Positions 37,056 through 45,907 of a stretch of DNA of 64,000 nt are shown here, one piece after another (the stretch's first letter is position 1; each line of letters starts with the position of its first letter). The position numbers and the translations under genes are program-made. This DNA is from Traorella massiliensis (GTDB lineage Bacteria > Bacillota_I > Bacilli_A > Erysipelotrichales > Erysipelotrichaceae), in NCBI RefSeq assembly GCF_900104665.1, contig NZ_LT629969.1, positions 839,716 through 903,715 on the forward strand, read 5' to 3'. Under the pieces are notes generated by a model. It saw nothing but the letters and a program-made list of their open reading frames with translations. It did no database searches and was not told the DNA's origin.

Positions 37056-38513
37056 ATGAGAAAAGAAAATGGTTTTAAACTAGAAGAAATTAAATATGTT
37101 CCGTATATACCTGATAAATATGAATTTAAAAAATACTTTGATTCAATGAGGAAGATTGATTGTGAAGATGGTGTTTCAAAAAATAAGAGGATTAGACATA
37201 CATATACATATAAAGAACTGTCTGAAATAACTGGTGCTCCAGAAGAGTCAATTCGTAAGTTGATAAACAAGACACAACCTACTTCAAATCGAGATTTAAT
37301 TATTTCTTTATGTATTGCTATAAAATTAGACTTGGATAGCACAAATCTCGCATTACGCAAATACGGAATGTCAGAATTATATGACGGAAGCTACGGTGAT
37401 TCTATGACACGAGATTATTTATTGATGGAAATTTTAGATAAATATAATGGTGATATGACTTTACATGAAGTTAATAATTATTTAGTCGCCTCGGGATTTT
37501 CACCTTTGCATATACCTATTATAAAGAAACAAATATCAACATTTAGAAAACAGGATGAATATGAAGTGATTAATATTAGAGTATTCCCTTTAATAAATGA
37601 TTATGATTTTTGCTTATCAGAAAAATTTAATATTAAAAATTATGACTGTAGTGCAGAAATGTTAATAAAAAACCTAAATACTGGAGAAAAGTATATAATA
37701 ACAGGATCTAAAGATAAAAAATTTCTTATACATTCTTTATCAGGTTCGACTAGAATTTTACCAATAGAAAAATTTGAACACTATAAAAACCTAAAGACAG
37801 TTCTTTCATTTCTCGTTATGAAAATTGATAAAGAAATATATAAACTACAAATAATACAAAATGATACTAAAAATTACGGTAATCGTACAACAGCAAAATT
37901 TGAAAATGGTAGAATAGTTTTTATTTCAGAGAGTTTTAATAACAAGGTTCCAGAGATTCCACTTTATATACTCGTTGAAGATGATTGCAAAGATACTAAA
38001 ATATTAATTTCAAAGAAAAGTATGTTTATGTCAAAATTATATGACGATATTCGATATCGTGAAGAATATCATTGCGAAAAAATTAAGGCTATATGGGAAT
38101 ATAATAGTGTTGATGATATTAAAGATGATGCTATATATAAAAATCATGAAGTAATACAAAATTCTATAATTAAAATATGCAATGACTTAACTTCGAATAT
38201 CTCAAAATTGAAAAATGAAATTAAGTATAAAAAAGAGTTTATTTCATCAAGTATTTTAATAGATGGAGAACCTGATGAATTCTATTTAATGTGTCGAGCG
38301 CTAAAATTAGTAAAAGAATTTTCATTAAAAAAAGATGGTGAGTTTTATTACACGACAAGAAATAAAATTAACTATAGATATAATGATAAAATTTATATAA
38401 TAACGAGAGAAGATGTTAAAACTGCATGTGAACTCGGAATGAAAAACGCAAATGATATATGTTCAGTTAAAGAAAGAATTGGCTCTTTAGAAGCATTATA
38501 TGAAGAAATGTAG
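37056..38513 (+). CDS. Large HTH-containing protein of unknown function
   Basis: 485 residues. Residues about 48-105 read like a Cro/C1-type helix-turn-helix (YTYKELSEITGAPEESIRKLINKTQPTS then a second helix set). The remaining roughly 380 residues match no family that I recognise: mixed alpha/beta, Lys-rich, with a possible coiled coil at about 360-395. The ribosome site GAGGTGA is close to the start. Base composition is very AT-rich compared with guaA. The gene diverges from the PIN gene across a region with a 15-bp hairpin, which suggests joint control. Confidence 0.7.
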   Translation: MRKENGFKLEEIKYVPYIPDKYEFKKYFDSMRKIDCEDGVSKNKRIRHTYTYKELSEITGAPEESIRKLINKTQPTSNRDLIISLCIAIKLDLDSTNLALRKYGMSELYDGSYGDSMTRDYLLMEILDKYNGDMTLHEVNNYLVASGFSPLHIPIIKKQISTFRKQDEYEVINIRVFPLINDYDFCLSEKFNIKNYDCSAEMLIKNLNTGEKYIITGSKDKKFLIHSLSGSTRILPIEKFEHYKNLKTVLSFLVMKIDKEIYKLQIIQNDTKNYGNRTTAKFENGRIVFISESFNNKVPEIPLYILVEDDCKDTKILISKKSMFMSKLYDDIRYREEYHCEKIKAIWEYNSVDDIKDDAIYKNHEVIQNSIIKICNDLTSNISKLKNEIKYKKEFISSSILIDGEPDEFYLMCRALKLVKEFSLKKDGEFYYTTRNKINYRYNDKIYIITREDVKTACELGMKNANDICSVKERIGSLEALYEEM

Positions 38514-38701
38514 TTAATATAGCTACTTTTTTTAATTTTAGTTAATTTGAATTTTCGATAATTCCATATTTTTATATAATGTATAAATCATTTGAAACAA
38601 TAAGTATACGAGGTAAAATTCAATTATTTAAATTTAATGATATTCTGTGTAGAATATAAAAATCTATGAGTTCGAATTAGATAGGATAAGCTATGGTAGC
38701 T

Positions 38702-38736
38702 AATCAGTTGTTGCATAAATTGCCACAACTGATTTT
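38702..38736 (+). terminator. Terminator-like hairpin
   Basis: AATCAGTTGT (38702-38711)/ACAACTGATT (38725-38734), perfect ten-base stem followed by a short T-run. Confidence 0.65.
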
Positions 38737-38877
38737 AGTTTAAAAATGATTCAATTCGAGTACATATTGAGTACATTATAATATTAAAAGTATTTACAAC
38801 CAATGTAATCTGTAAATATTAGATAAAATAAATGATGAAAAACATTATGATATAGATGAAAATGATATGCAGGAGTC

Positions 38878-38888
38878 GAGTTCGAATA
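38878..38888. repeat. Putative island attachment core (middle copy)
   Basis: GAGTTCGAATA, one base different from the guaA 3' end core and identical to the copy at 53056-53066. Confidence 0.65.
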
Positions 38889-38908
38889 GTGTACAATAAC
38901 GAAAAGTG

Positions 38909-38940
38909 CCTTTAAATGACATTGTTATTTAAAGGGTTTT
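38909..38940 (+). terminator. Terminator-like hairpin next to the middle att core
   Basis: CCTTTAAAT (38909-38917)/ATTTAAAGG (38927-38935), then GTTTT. Confidence 0.55.
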
Positions 38941-38968
38941 GTGAAGCATCGACTTTTTAGGAAAGTGA

Positions 38969-38990
38969 TTTTGATACACTTTTGATACAC
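38969..38990. repeat. Two abutting 11-bp direct repeats
   Basis: TTTTGATACAC twice in a row, with a degenerate third copy TTCTGATACAA at 39008-39018. Spacing and position near an att core resemble integrase arm-binding repeats; this is inference. Confidence 0.6.
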
Positions 38991-39070
38991 GATGACTAAA
39001 AAAGGTTTTCTGATACAAGTGCAATTGTACCAGTAGGCTTGCAAGTTAAAGACAATTTATAACTATAAAA

Positions 39071-39399
39071 TTGAGCTTCTGTAATGTATGCAGAGGTTCT
39101 TATTCCATTTTCATTAGATTTATACATAAAAAAAATTTAGCACATTTTAAGCCATATTCAGCTCTTAAAGATCGTGTAAAACTCTTGAAAATATTTGTAG
39201 CTATGATTAAATCTTTGACTAAGAAATGGGATGTTAACAAATCATCGCTTTACAAACATATAAAAACAAAAGAAGTTGATAAAGATTTTGAAAAAAACTG
39301 CAAAAAAATATTCTAAAGTCTATATCAGAAGATGAAGAAATATCTTTCTTAAAAGAAAGCTCTGAATTAGAAGATTTCTTAATGGAATTTAATGAGTAG
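39071..39399 (+). pseudogene. Degraded gene remnant, unknown
   Basis: A frame open from about 39071 to 39316 encodes a Lys-rich segment (TKKWDVNKSSLYKHIK). Just before its stop, another frame takes over and continues with ISEDEEISFLKESSELEDFLM to a TAG at 39397-39399. A one-base shift near 39300 would join them. No family is recognised. The first 30 codons look non-coding, so the true start is unclear. Confidence 0.3.
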
Positions 39400-39463
39400 T
39401 AATTTTAACTAAGTCGACTTGATACTAATGTAATGCAATAATTTTTCTAAGATGTACTAAAAA

Positions 39464-39510
39464 TCCTTTGAATCGAAGCTCATCAATCTTCGAAACAGAG
39501 GACCTTTTTT
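39464..39510 (+). terminator. Long terminator hairpin
   Basis: TCCTTTGAATCGAAG pairs imperfectly with CTTCGAAACAGAGGA, followed by six T. Confidence 0.7.
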
Positions 39511-39621
39511 ATTGCACAAAAACAGCAAAAACGTCAAGAAATCTTGTTAAATAGAAAGATTTATCTTTATGACATGGAGGTTTTCATTTATAATAAAAAG
39601 TAAGAAAGTTGAGAGATTTCT

Positions 39622-39821
39622 ATGGAACAAGTATCATACAAGAAATTATTTAAGCCGTTAATTGATCGTAATGAAAAGAAAACTGAATTTGCTGCTAAAG
39701 CTGGTATTAGTCAAAGCACTTTAGCAAAAATGGGAAAAGGACAATTCATATCAATGGTATGTTAGTTAAAATATGTAATTAACTTGATTGCACATTGGAT
39801 GATATTGTGGAGATTATATAG
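39622..39821 (+). pseudogene. Broken Cro/C1-type HTH regulator, ended at the IS
   Basis: It begins MEQVSYKKLFKPLIDRNEK with a helix-turn-helix (KTEFAAKAGISQSTLAKMG), as in the small YozG-like regulators of about 65 residues. After residue 46 the frame ends (TAG 39763-39765). The expected continuation (MLVKICN, then LDCTLDDIVEII) is present in another frame, and itself carries an internal TAA. So it has two lesions. The last codon ends one base before the IS border at 39823. Confidence 0.7.
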
Positions 39822-39822
39822 A

Positions 39823-41559
39823 GAGTAAGGACGAAAAGTAGTACTTAATCGAAAAGAAAAAGAAGAGATTTTAAATAAAAAAGTTAAATAAAAAAAATGA
39901 GCGCACTAAAAACAAGTGCACAAATGAAATAAAATAAATTTAGCGAAAATCAGGTTTCATTTTTAATCCAAGCATCAAGATGAATATTGATGGCGGCAAA
40001 GATTGAAAAGAAAGCTGCTTTGGAGTCTTCACGAATTCTCATCTGATGAAGATGATAGTCATTGAGAATTCTATTATTGATTCTCTCAGTACAAGTTCTA
40101 TTTTTGTATAGTTCTTTCCATTTATCTGTTTTGTAAGGAACAGGGCCAAAAAGACGCATATCAAGCGAATCGTTAATGTAAACAGTTCTACCATATGGAG
40201 AAGGAGAACATGTATCTGCATGTGGACAAGAATCAATCAATCCCATTTTTAGAGGACAACGGAATTTTCTTCTTTGCCTTTGATAGTCGTAGCCACAGTG
40301 ATACATTTCAACACCACAATCACAAATTGGTTTGCCGTTTTCACTAATAGAATCAAAGTGTTTATAAATATTTTTACCCAATTTACGTTGATTGAAATCA
40401 ATGATTGGGATAATATTATGGTGACGCAGAAATTGGTAAACGGCAGAAGAATCGCTTGCGGAATCGAAACACATGAATTTTGGAGAGAGTTCAGGGTTAA
40501 TATCAAGGAAACGAGCGGTAGAGGAAATGGAAGACAGAGCATCATGACGAGAAGCTTTCTCTAAATCGATAAAGACGGGAAGGTCAGTATGGATTAGAGG
40601 GTTATGATAAGAAATGTTATAGAGAGTATAACCGAAGTAATACATTCCAAGATCACTGTCCCAACCAAAATCTGCGTTTTTAGCGCTATAACGATGAGTG
40701 TTTAAAATATTGTCATCTTTAATGATTTGATGACCAAAAGGAGAAGCATGAATATGAAAAGCAGAACCATCACCAGAAAAGACAAGATTGTAGGAATCAA
40801 TAAAGCCCATGTCATGAGAAGGAATGACAGCAATAGCGTTAAAAAGTAATTGAAGAGTATAAATCATACGATCACGGTCAAAAACAGAACCATCATGAGT
40901 GTAATTATCGAAAAGAGAATAAGTATCATCATTAGAGAAGTTCATTAATTTTTCACCTTTCTTAGGTTTAGAAGAATTAGATTTATTCGTAAAAAGGCCT
41001 TTAGGAAGAAGATCGTTATGGTGAGAAAAAGAATGAGTGATACGGTTAATGAAATCGTAATGAGAAGAATGGTTAGGAACATTCCAAGAACCGATAAGAT
41101 ATTGAAGAAGCCTATCGTGATGAACTTCATAACACCAATTTTTAAGAGAAGTAAAACCAAGATGAAGCATCAAAACGACAGAACGCAAATAGATAGCAGG
41201 ATCGTTAGCGGGACGACCCAAAGGAGAATATAAAGGAAAGATGATATCGGCGACAAGGTCGACATCAAGTTTAGACAACTTATGAATAGCAGACTTAAAA
41301 TTAGGAGAAGAAAGTCTGAAAAGATCAGAAGTTGAAAGAGAAGACTTTTCTGTCTTAAGAAATTCTTTGTAATCTTGAGACGAAGAGAAATAAATTAACA
41401 TTGAAAATCACCACCTACTTACTACAGAAAGGCGAGCAAAGCGAGCCCGCAACGAGGGCGATTTGTCAAGCAAAAAGTGAAAAAAGTTGGGGGGATTTCA
41501 AAAAAACGGCAATTAAAAAAGAGCGTAAACAAGCCGTTAAAATGTTTTCGACCACGCTC
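39823..41559 (-). mobile_element. IS element with DDE transposase, copy 2
   Basis: It matches copy 1 at 29903-31639 over 1737 bp, with only three differences noticed by eye (for example CCCAACC here for CCCAGCC at 30751-30757), and lies in the same orientation. The flanks are ATAGA on the left and TAATA on the right, so no target duplication is seen. Confidence 0.9.
39950..41401 (-). CDS. DDE transposase (copy 2)
   Basis: 483 residues, the same protein as that of copy 1; the one base change seen in the reading frame is silent. Intact, so either copy could supply transposase. The near-identity indicates very recent duplication within this genome. Its neighbours are a broken HTH gene on one side and a small gene of unknown function on the other. 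Confidence 0.88.
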   Translation of the reverse strand: MLIYFSSSQDYKEFLKTEKSSLSTSDLFRLSSPNFKSAIHKLSKLDVDLVADIIFPLYSPLGRPANDPAIYLRSVVLMLHLGFTSLKNWCYEVHHDRLLQYLIGSWNVPNHSSHYDFINRITHSFSHHNDLLPKGLFTNKSNSSKPKKGEKLMNFSNDDTYSLFDNYTHDGSVFDRDRMIYTLQLLFNAIAVIPSHDMGFIDSYNLVFSGDGSAFHIHASPFGHQIIKDDNILNTHRYSAKNADFGWDSDLGMYYFGYTLYNISYHNPLIHTDLPVFIDLEKASRHDALSSISSTARFLDINPELSPKFMCFDSASDSSAVYQFLRHHNIIPIIDFNQRKLGKNIYKHFDSISENGKPICDCGVEMYHCGYDYQRQRRKFRCPLKMGLIDSCPHADTCSPSPYGRTVYINDSLDMRLFGPVPYKTDKWKELYKNRTCTERINNRILNDYHLHQMRIREDSKAAFFSIFAAINIHLDAWIKNET

Positions 41560-41582
41560 TAATAATAAAAGGAGAAATTATT

Positions 41583-41933
41583 ATGACTTTATATGAAGAA
41601 TTTAAAGAAAAATATCTAAGCGATGATCTTATTGATTTCTTTATCGAAAAAAGAAAGTTCATATTAGAAAATAATAAGAAAGATTATTTGATTTATCTAA
41701 TCAAAGAAGGTCTGTTGGAAGAAGACATCACTAATGTTGCTAAGATGTCATTGGATTTATTTATTGCACAGGCACAAGCGATATTGATCCATGATAAGGA
41801 AATTGTTGAAACTTATTCAAAACTAAATAAGAAACAAAAATCTATGTTATTTAGTGAGATTAATAAAAAACTTCGTTGCATGGTGTTAAATGAAATAACA
41901 TATGGAGCGGAACTTGAACAGTATCAACGTTGA
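41583..41933 (+). CDS. Small helical protein of unknown function
   Basis: 116 residues, acidic and helical, no membrane segment and no recognised motif. It begins MTLYEEFKEKYLSDDLIDFF. The ribosome site AAGGAGA lies just before the ATG, only 24 bases from the IS border, so its original promoter may have been replaced by IS sequence. A terminator follows directly. Confidence 0.6.
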   Translation: MTLYEEFKEKYLSDDLIDFFIEKRKFILENNKKDYLIYLIKEGLLEEDITNVAKMSLDLFIAQAQAILIHDKEIVETYSKLNKKQKSMLFSEINKKLRCMVLNEITYGAELEQYQR

Positions 41934-41948
41934 TGAATAAATGTTAAT

Positions 41949-41975
41949 AAAAGCCTCTAGCCCAGAGGCTTTTTC
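41949..41975 (+). terminator. Terminator
   Basis: AGCCTCT/AGAGGCT stem (41952-41958 with 41964-41970) followed by five T. Confidence 0.85.
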
Positions 41976-42067
41976 AATTTAACAAATAAAAAATCCAATT
42001 ATATGAAAAAACTATTCAATTATATGATGATAATTGATATAATTTTATTGTCGAAAGGAAAATCAAT

Positions 42068-42271
42068 ATGCAAGTCAGTTATAATGATTTATTCAAAAAA
42101 TTAATTGATAAAGGTTTGAAAAAGACGGAATTTGCAAAAGAAGCTGGAATTTCTCCTGGGACTTTAGCAAAGTTGTCAAAAAATGAGACTATTTCGATGG
42201 AAAATTTATTAAAGATTTATAAGTTTTGAGGTTGTAATAGTTTTGATGAAATCATAGAAGTTATTGATTGA
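42068..42271 (+). pseudogene. Cro/C1-type HTH regulator with premature TGA
   Basis: It begins MQVSYNDLFKKLIDKGLKK and contains the helix-turn-helix KTEFAKEAGISPGTLAKLS. The frame stops at TGA 42227-42229 after 53 codons, but the usual family C-terminus (FDEIIEVID) follows in the same frame to 42271. It is closely related to the broken gene at 39622. Being upstream of the methyltransferase, it could have been the controller of the restriction system. The 53-residue product still includes the whole HTH and might function. Confidence 0.7.
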
Positions 42272-42390
42272 TTTTCTTTTTTGAGCTGAGGCTCATTTCG
42301 GTATGGAATCATGATCTATCGTTTGATAGTGTTCAAGGCAAAGCTTAGATTCCGAAAAAATAAGTGAGAAGTGTAAACTAGGAGGACTTT

Positions 42391-43608
42391 ATGAACAAAA
42401 CAATATGTGAATTATTTGCCGGTGTAGGAGGATTTAGATTAGGTTTTGAAAGAGCCGATTCTGGATGGAAAACTACATGGTTTTCACAATGGGAACCAGG
42501 GGCGAGAACACAATGGGCAAATCAGTGCTATGTGCAACATTTTGGAGATTCACCAGATATAAATGGGGAATTTCATACTTGTGAAGATATTTCTACTGTA
42601 GATAAAAATGCTATTCCAGATCATACCCTTTTGGTTGGTGGATTTCCTTGCCAAGATTATTCAGTAGCTCAATCGTTATCTAGTTCAAAAGGTATCGAAG
42701 GAAAAAAAGGAGTTCTATGGTGGCAAATTAGAGATACCATCGAAGCAAAGAGACCAGCATTTTGTATTTTTGAAAATGTTGATAGATTATTAAAATCTCC
42801 AGCAAAGCAACGTGGGAGAGATTTTGGTATCATCTTAAGTTGTTTGAATGCCTTAGGATATTCTGCTGAGTGGAGAGTAATAAATGCTGCTGAATATGGT
42901 GCGGCACAACGCAGAAGAAGAGTATTTATTTTTGCATATAGAAATGATACGGTTTATGCTGATTCAGTAAAAGAAATGGACGAATTATCACTGATCAATT
43001 TAGATGGATTCATGGCGAAATCATTTCCGATTGAACAAGTAGAAAATTGTTTTGAAGGAACTTTGATGAATGATTTATTAGAAATGACAGATAAATTCTC
43101 ATTTGATTTTAAGTCCGCTGGATTGATGAGAAACGGGGAAATATATACAAATAATGTCGTTCCAGTAATGGAGACACCTATACTATTGGGAGATATCTTA
43201 CAGTCTAATGTTGACGAAAGTTTTTATATAACAAACGAAAAAATGAGCAAATGGACTTATTTGAAAGGTGCGAAAAAAATAAATCGTGTATCTAAGACAG
43301 GGCATGAGTATGTCTTTTCAGAGGGTCCTATTGCTTTTCCGGATTCATGGGATAAACCAGGTAGAACCATGCTTACTAGCGAATCTACTTTGAATAGAAG
43401 CACACATGTCGTTTCAGATCCTGGAACAGGAAGATTGAGAACTTTGACTCCAATCGAAGCAGAACGTTTGCAAGGTTTTGATGACGATTGGACTAATAGT
43501 GGAATGCCTAATAGGATGAGATTCTTTTGCATGGGAAATGCTTTGGTAGTGCCAATGATCACAAGAATGGCCAGAGTTTTGGATAAAATAATCGATAAAG
43601 AACAATGA
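42391..43608 (+). CDS. DNA (cytosine-5) methyltransferase
   Basis: 405 residues. Motif I is ELFAGVGGFRLGFE, the catalytic motif IV is GGFPCQDYSVA with C87, motif VI is FENVDRLL, motif VIII is QRRRRVFIFA, and motif X is FFCMGNALVVPM. It methylates C5 of cytosine. Linkage to a Sau3AI-type nuclease suggests that it protects GATC as GATmC, which is inference. The ribosome site is AGGAGG. A GATC and a CTATC/GATAG inverted repeat lie in its leader (42313-42329). Confidence 0.95.
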   Translation: MNKTICELFAGVGGFRLGFERADSGWKTTWFSQWEPGARTQWANQCYVQHFGDSPDINGEFHTCEDISTVDKNAIPDHTLLVGGFPCQDYSVAQSLSSSKGIEGKKGVLWWQIRDTIEAKRPAFCIFENVDRLLKSPAKQRGRDFGIILSCLNALGYSAEWRVINAAEYGAAQRRRRVFIFAYRNDTVYADSVKEMDELSLINLDGFMAKSFPIEQVENCFEGTLMNDLLEMTDKFSFDFKSAGLMRNGEIYTNNVVPVMETPILLGDILQSNVDESFYITNEKMSKWTYLKGAKKINRVSKTGHEYVFSEGPIAFPDSWDKPGRTMLTSESTLNRSTHVVSDPGTGRLRTLTPIEAERLQGFDDDWTNSGMPNRMRFFCMGNALVVPMITRMARVLDKIIDKEQ

Positions 43609-43662
43609 TCTTATGTCTTAGGCATAAGATTTTTGTGCATATAGGGAAAGAGGGTGATAGAT

Positions 43663-45177
43663 ATGAAGTTATTTGATTATGATGATACAGATATCAATAG
43701 TATTTATTCATATGCAAAAAAATTGGAAGGAATGACCTTTCATGAGGTATTGGATGAATATGAAAGAAGTCCAATAAAAAGTTATGGAGGGAAAATATAT
43801 GATGCATATGCCAATTTTGAAAATATGGTAATAAGAGAAAAAGCAGTAGAATATGGTTTTGGAGCATCTTTGAATGACAAAGCGAAAGGTCAATTGGGTA
43901 ATTTTATAGAAAAATACTATTTTGGTTATGATCCAAATGGTAATCAAGAAGCGGATTTTAATAAGATAGGATTAGAATTAAAACAAACACCTATTGATAA
44001 GACGAAAAAAGGTGAATATAGAGCAGGAGAAAGACTGTCCATAACAAATATTTCTTACAATGAACCTGTAGAAGAAGATTTCTATAAAAGTCATGTATGG
44101 AAAAAAATTAAATGTATCCTTTTGATTCATTATTTGAGGGACAAGTCCATTGAACGTTTGGATTATGTTATTAAATTTGTAAATTTATTTAGTCCGCCTA
44201 AGGATGATCTTAAGATCATCATCGATGACTATAATCAGATCAATGAAAAAATCAAACAAGGAAAAGCTCATGAATTAAGCGAAGGAGATACGATGTATCT
44301 GGGAGCTTGTACGAAAGGTGCAACTGCCAAAAAAAGCATGAGGCCGCAATATTATGGTGATCATACTTTAGCTAAGAAAAGAAATTATTGTTTCAAAGTA
44401 TCTTACATGAATTATGTTTTGAAAAATTATATCCTTCAAAACAATGTGCCGTGTGAATCTATCATAAAAGGAGATATTAAAACAAATTTCCAAGAGCATG
44501 TTGTATCTTTGATAAATAAGCACATTGGCATGACAGATAAAGAATTATGTGAAATGTATGATCGCCCTTATAACAATAACAAAGCACAATGGAATGATCT
44601 TGCATTCCGAATGTTAGGAATCAAAGGTAATCATGCTGCAGAATTTCAAAAAGCAAATATCGTAGTTAAGACCATACGAATAGAAGAAAATGGAAAGAAT
44701 AGAGAAAACATGTCTTTTGCACCATTCAAATTCAAAGAACTTGTGCAAGAAGAATGGGAAGATTCTACAGTATTTAATTATTTTGATACAACGCAATTCT
44801 TATTTGTCGTTTTTCAAAAAGTTAGTGATGCTTATGTACTACAGAAAGCAAAATTATGGCACATGCCTTACTATGATTTGAATGAGATTGTGAAAAGTGA
44901 ATGGCAAAATTATAAAAATATAATCAAAAATGGAGTGATTTTCAAAAAGGTTAAAAATCTAGATGGTGAATTAGAAGTTAAGAATAACTTACCTGGAATG
45001 AAAGATACTGAAATCATACATATACGTCCTCATGCCCAGAAATCCGCTTATAAGTTAAATGATGGATTTTTAAAAGGCAATGTTGAAAGAGATGCAGATG
45101 AATTGCCAAATGGAGAATGGATGACAAAACAGAGTTTTTGGTTGAACAAGCAATATATATTAAAACAATTAAAGTAA
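43663..45177 (+). CDS. Sau3AI/MutH-family type II restriction endonuclease
   Basis: 504 residues from ATG 43663; a GTG at 43654 overlaps the GAGGG ribosome site. The MutH-like nuclease motif D-x6-E-x-K is seen as D98, E105, K107 in ADFNKIGLELKQ. A second MutH-like half with LSEGDTMYLGACTKG follows, the two-domain plan of Sau3AI (about 490 residues). Sau3AI cuts before GATC, so this enzyme probably does the same. It lies between its methyltransferase and a Vsr gene. Confidence 0.85.
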   Translation: MKLFDYDDTDINSIYSYAKKLEGMTFHEVLDEYERSPIKSYGGKIYDAYANFENMVIREKAVEYGFGASLNDKAKGQLGNFIEKYYFGYDPNGNQEADFNKIGLELKQTPIDKTKKGEYRAGERLSITNISYNEPVEEDFYKSHVWKKIKCILLIHYLRDKSIERLDYVIKFVNLFSPPKDDLKIIIDDYNQINEKIKQGKAHELSEGDTMYLGACTKGATAKKSMRPQYYGDHTLAKKRNYCFKVSYMNYVLKNYILQNNVPCESIIKGDIKTNFQEHVVSLINKHIGMTDKELCEMYDRPYNNNKAQWNDLAFRMLGIKGNHAAEFQKANIVVKTIRIEENGKNRENMSFAPFKFKELVQEEWEDSTVFNYFDTTQFLFVVFQKVSDAYVLQKAKLWHMPYYDLNEIVKSEWQNYKNIIKNGVIFKKVKNLDGELEVKNNLPGMKDTEIIHIRPHAQKSAYKLNDGFLKGNVERDADELPNGEWMTKQSFWLNKQYILKQLK

Positions 45178-45187
45178 GGTGATGTAT

Positions 45188-45622
45188 GTGAAGCATCAAA
45201 ATTTAAAAACTACTCCGGAAGTTTCAAAGCGTATGAAGGCGTTGAGCCATAAAAAAAGTAAGGTTGAATCTGTGCTTGCAAAAGCTTTATGGCATAAAGG
45301 GTATCGTTATCGATTGAATTATAAAAAATTACCTGGGACACCTGATATAGCATTACCAAAATATAAGATAGCAATATTTGTTGACGGCGAATTTTGGCAC
45401 GGGAAAGATTTCGAAAAAACGAAAGATAAACTTAAGAACAATAAAGATTATTGGATTGAAAAGATTGAGGAGAACATTCAAAGAGATCTAAGAAATGACA
45501 GTTTACTTCATCAAATGGGTTGGACACCATTACACTTTTGGAGTAATGATGTAAAAAGATATTTACCATACTGTATAGATGAGATAGAAGAAAACATTTA
45601 TGAAATATATATCAGAGAATAG
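45188..45622 (+). CDS. vsr: Very short patch repair endonuclease Vsr
   Basis: 144 residues from GTG 45188, which best fits the TAAGG ribosome site; ATG 45182 and GTG 45179 lie too close to it. The Vsr fold is clear: SKVESVLAKALWHKGYRYR, LPGTPDIALPKYKIAIFVDGEFWHG with the catalytic Asp, and the final LHQMGWTPLHFWSNDV. Vsr nicks T:G mismatches made when 5-methylcytosine deaminates, and so is a fitting companion of the adjacent C5 methyltransferase. Start is uncertain by a few codons. Confidence 0.9.
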   Translation: MKHQNLKTTPEVSKRMKALSHKKSKVESVLAKALWHKGYRYRLNYKKLPGTPDIALPKYKIAIFVDGEFWHGKDFEKTKDKLKNNKDYWIEKIEENIQRDLRNDSLLHQMGWTPLHFWSNDVKRYLPYCIDEIEENIYEIYIRE

Positions 45623-45907
45623 ACTGTATTAAATGACTATTGTTTAATTGAGATTTATTAGTATATTTTTACGGTATGGACTCCTAAAATTTCAAAATAG
45701 ATTTATATTCTATATGATGAAATGAAAATTAATGATAAAAACTATTTTTTTGATTTCAAGATAAATATATGGCAATACAATAAGGGGTTTGTGAAATTAT
45801 GTAAGAATTTAATAATGTGTATTGTTAATTAATAAAATGAAACTATGAAAAATAGTAGCAATAGATTTGTTGTATCTAAATTACTAGAGATAAAAAGGAG
45901 AATGCTT
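45623..45907. other. Gene-free, AT-rich spacer
   Basis: No supported feature. There is an in-frame upstream ATG at 45845 for the next gene but no ribosome site for it. Confidence 0.4.

Larger units (their letters stand above)
38514..39070. other. Gene-free stretch with attachment-like sequences
   Basis: No credible gene. It contains, in order, an att-like 11-mer (38668-38678, GAGTTCGAATT), a terminator hairpin (38702-38736), an att core (38878-38888), a second hairpin with T-run (38909-38940), two abutting 11-bp direct repeats (38969-38990) and a 25-bp block (39023-39047) that recurs at 53071-53095. It looks like the junction between two former islands. Confidence 0.6.

Noticed and set aside
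45014-45199. Small minus-strand frames over the restriction nuclease gene
   Set aside because: No start signals, and antisense to the clear plus-strand gene.
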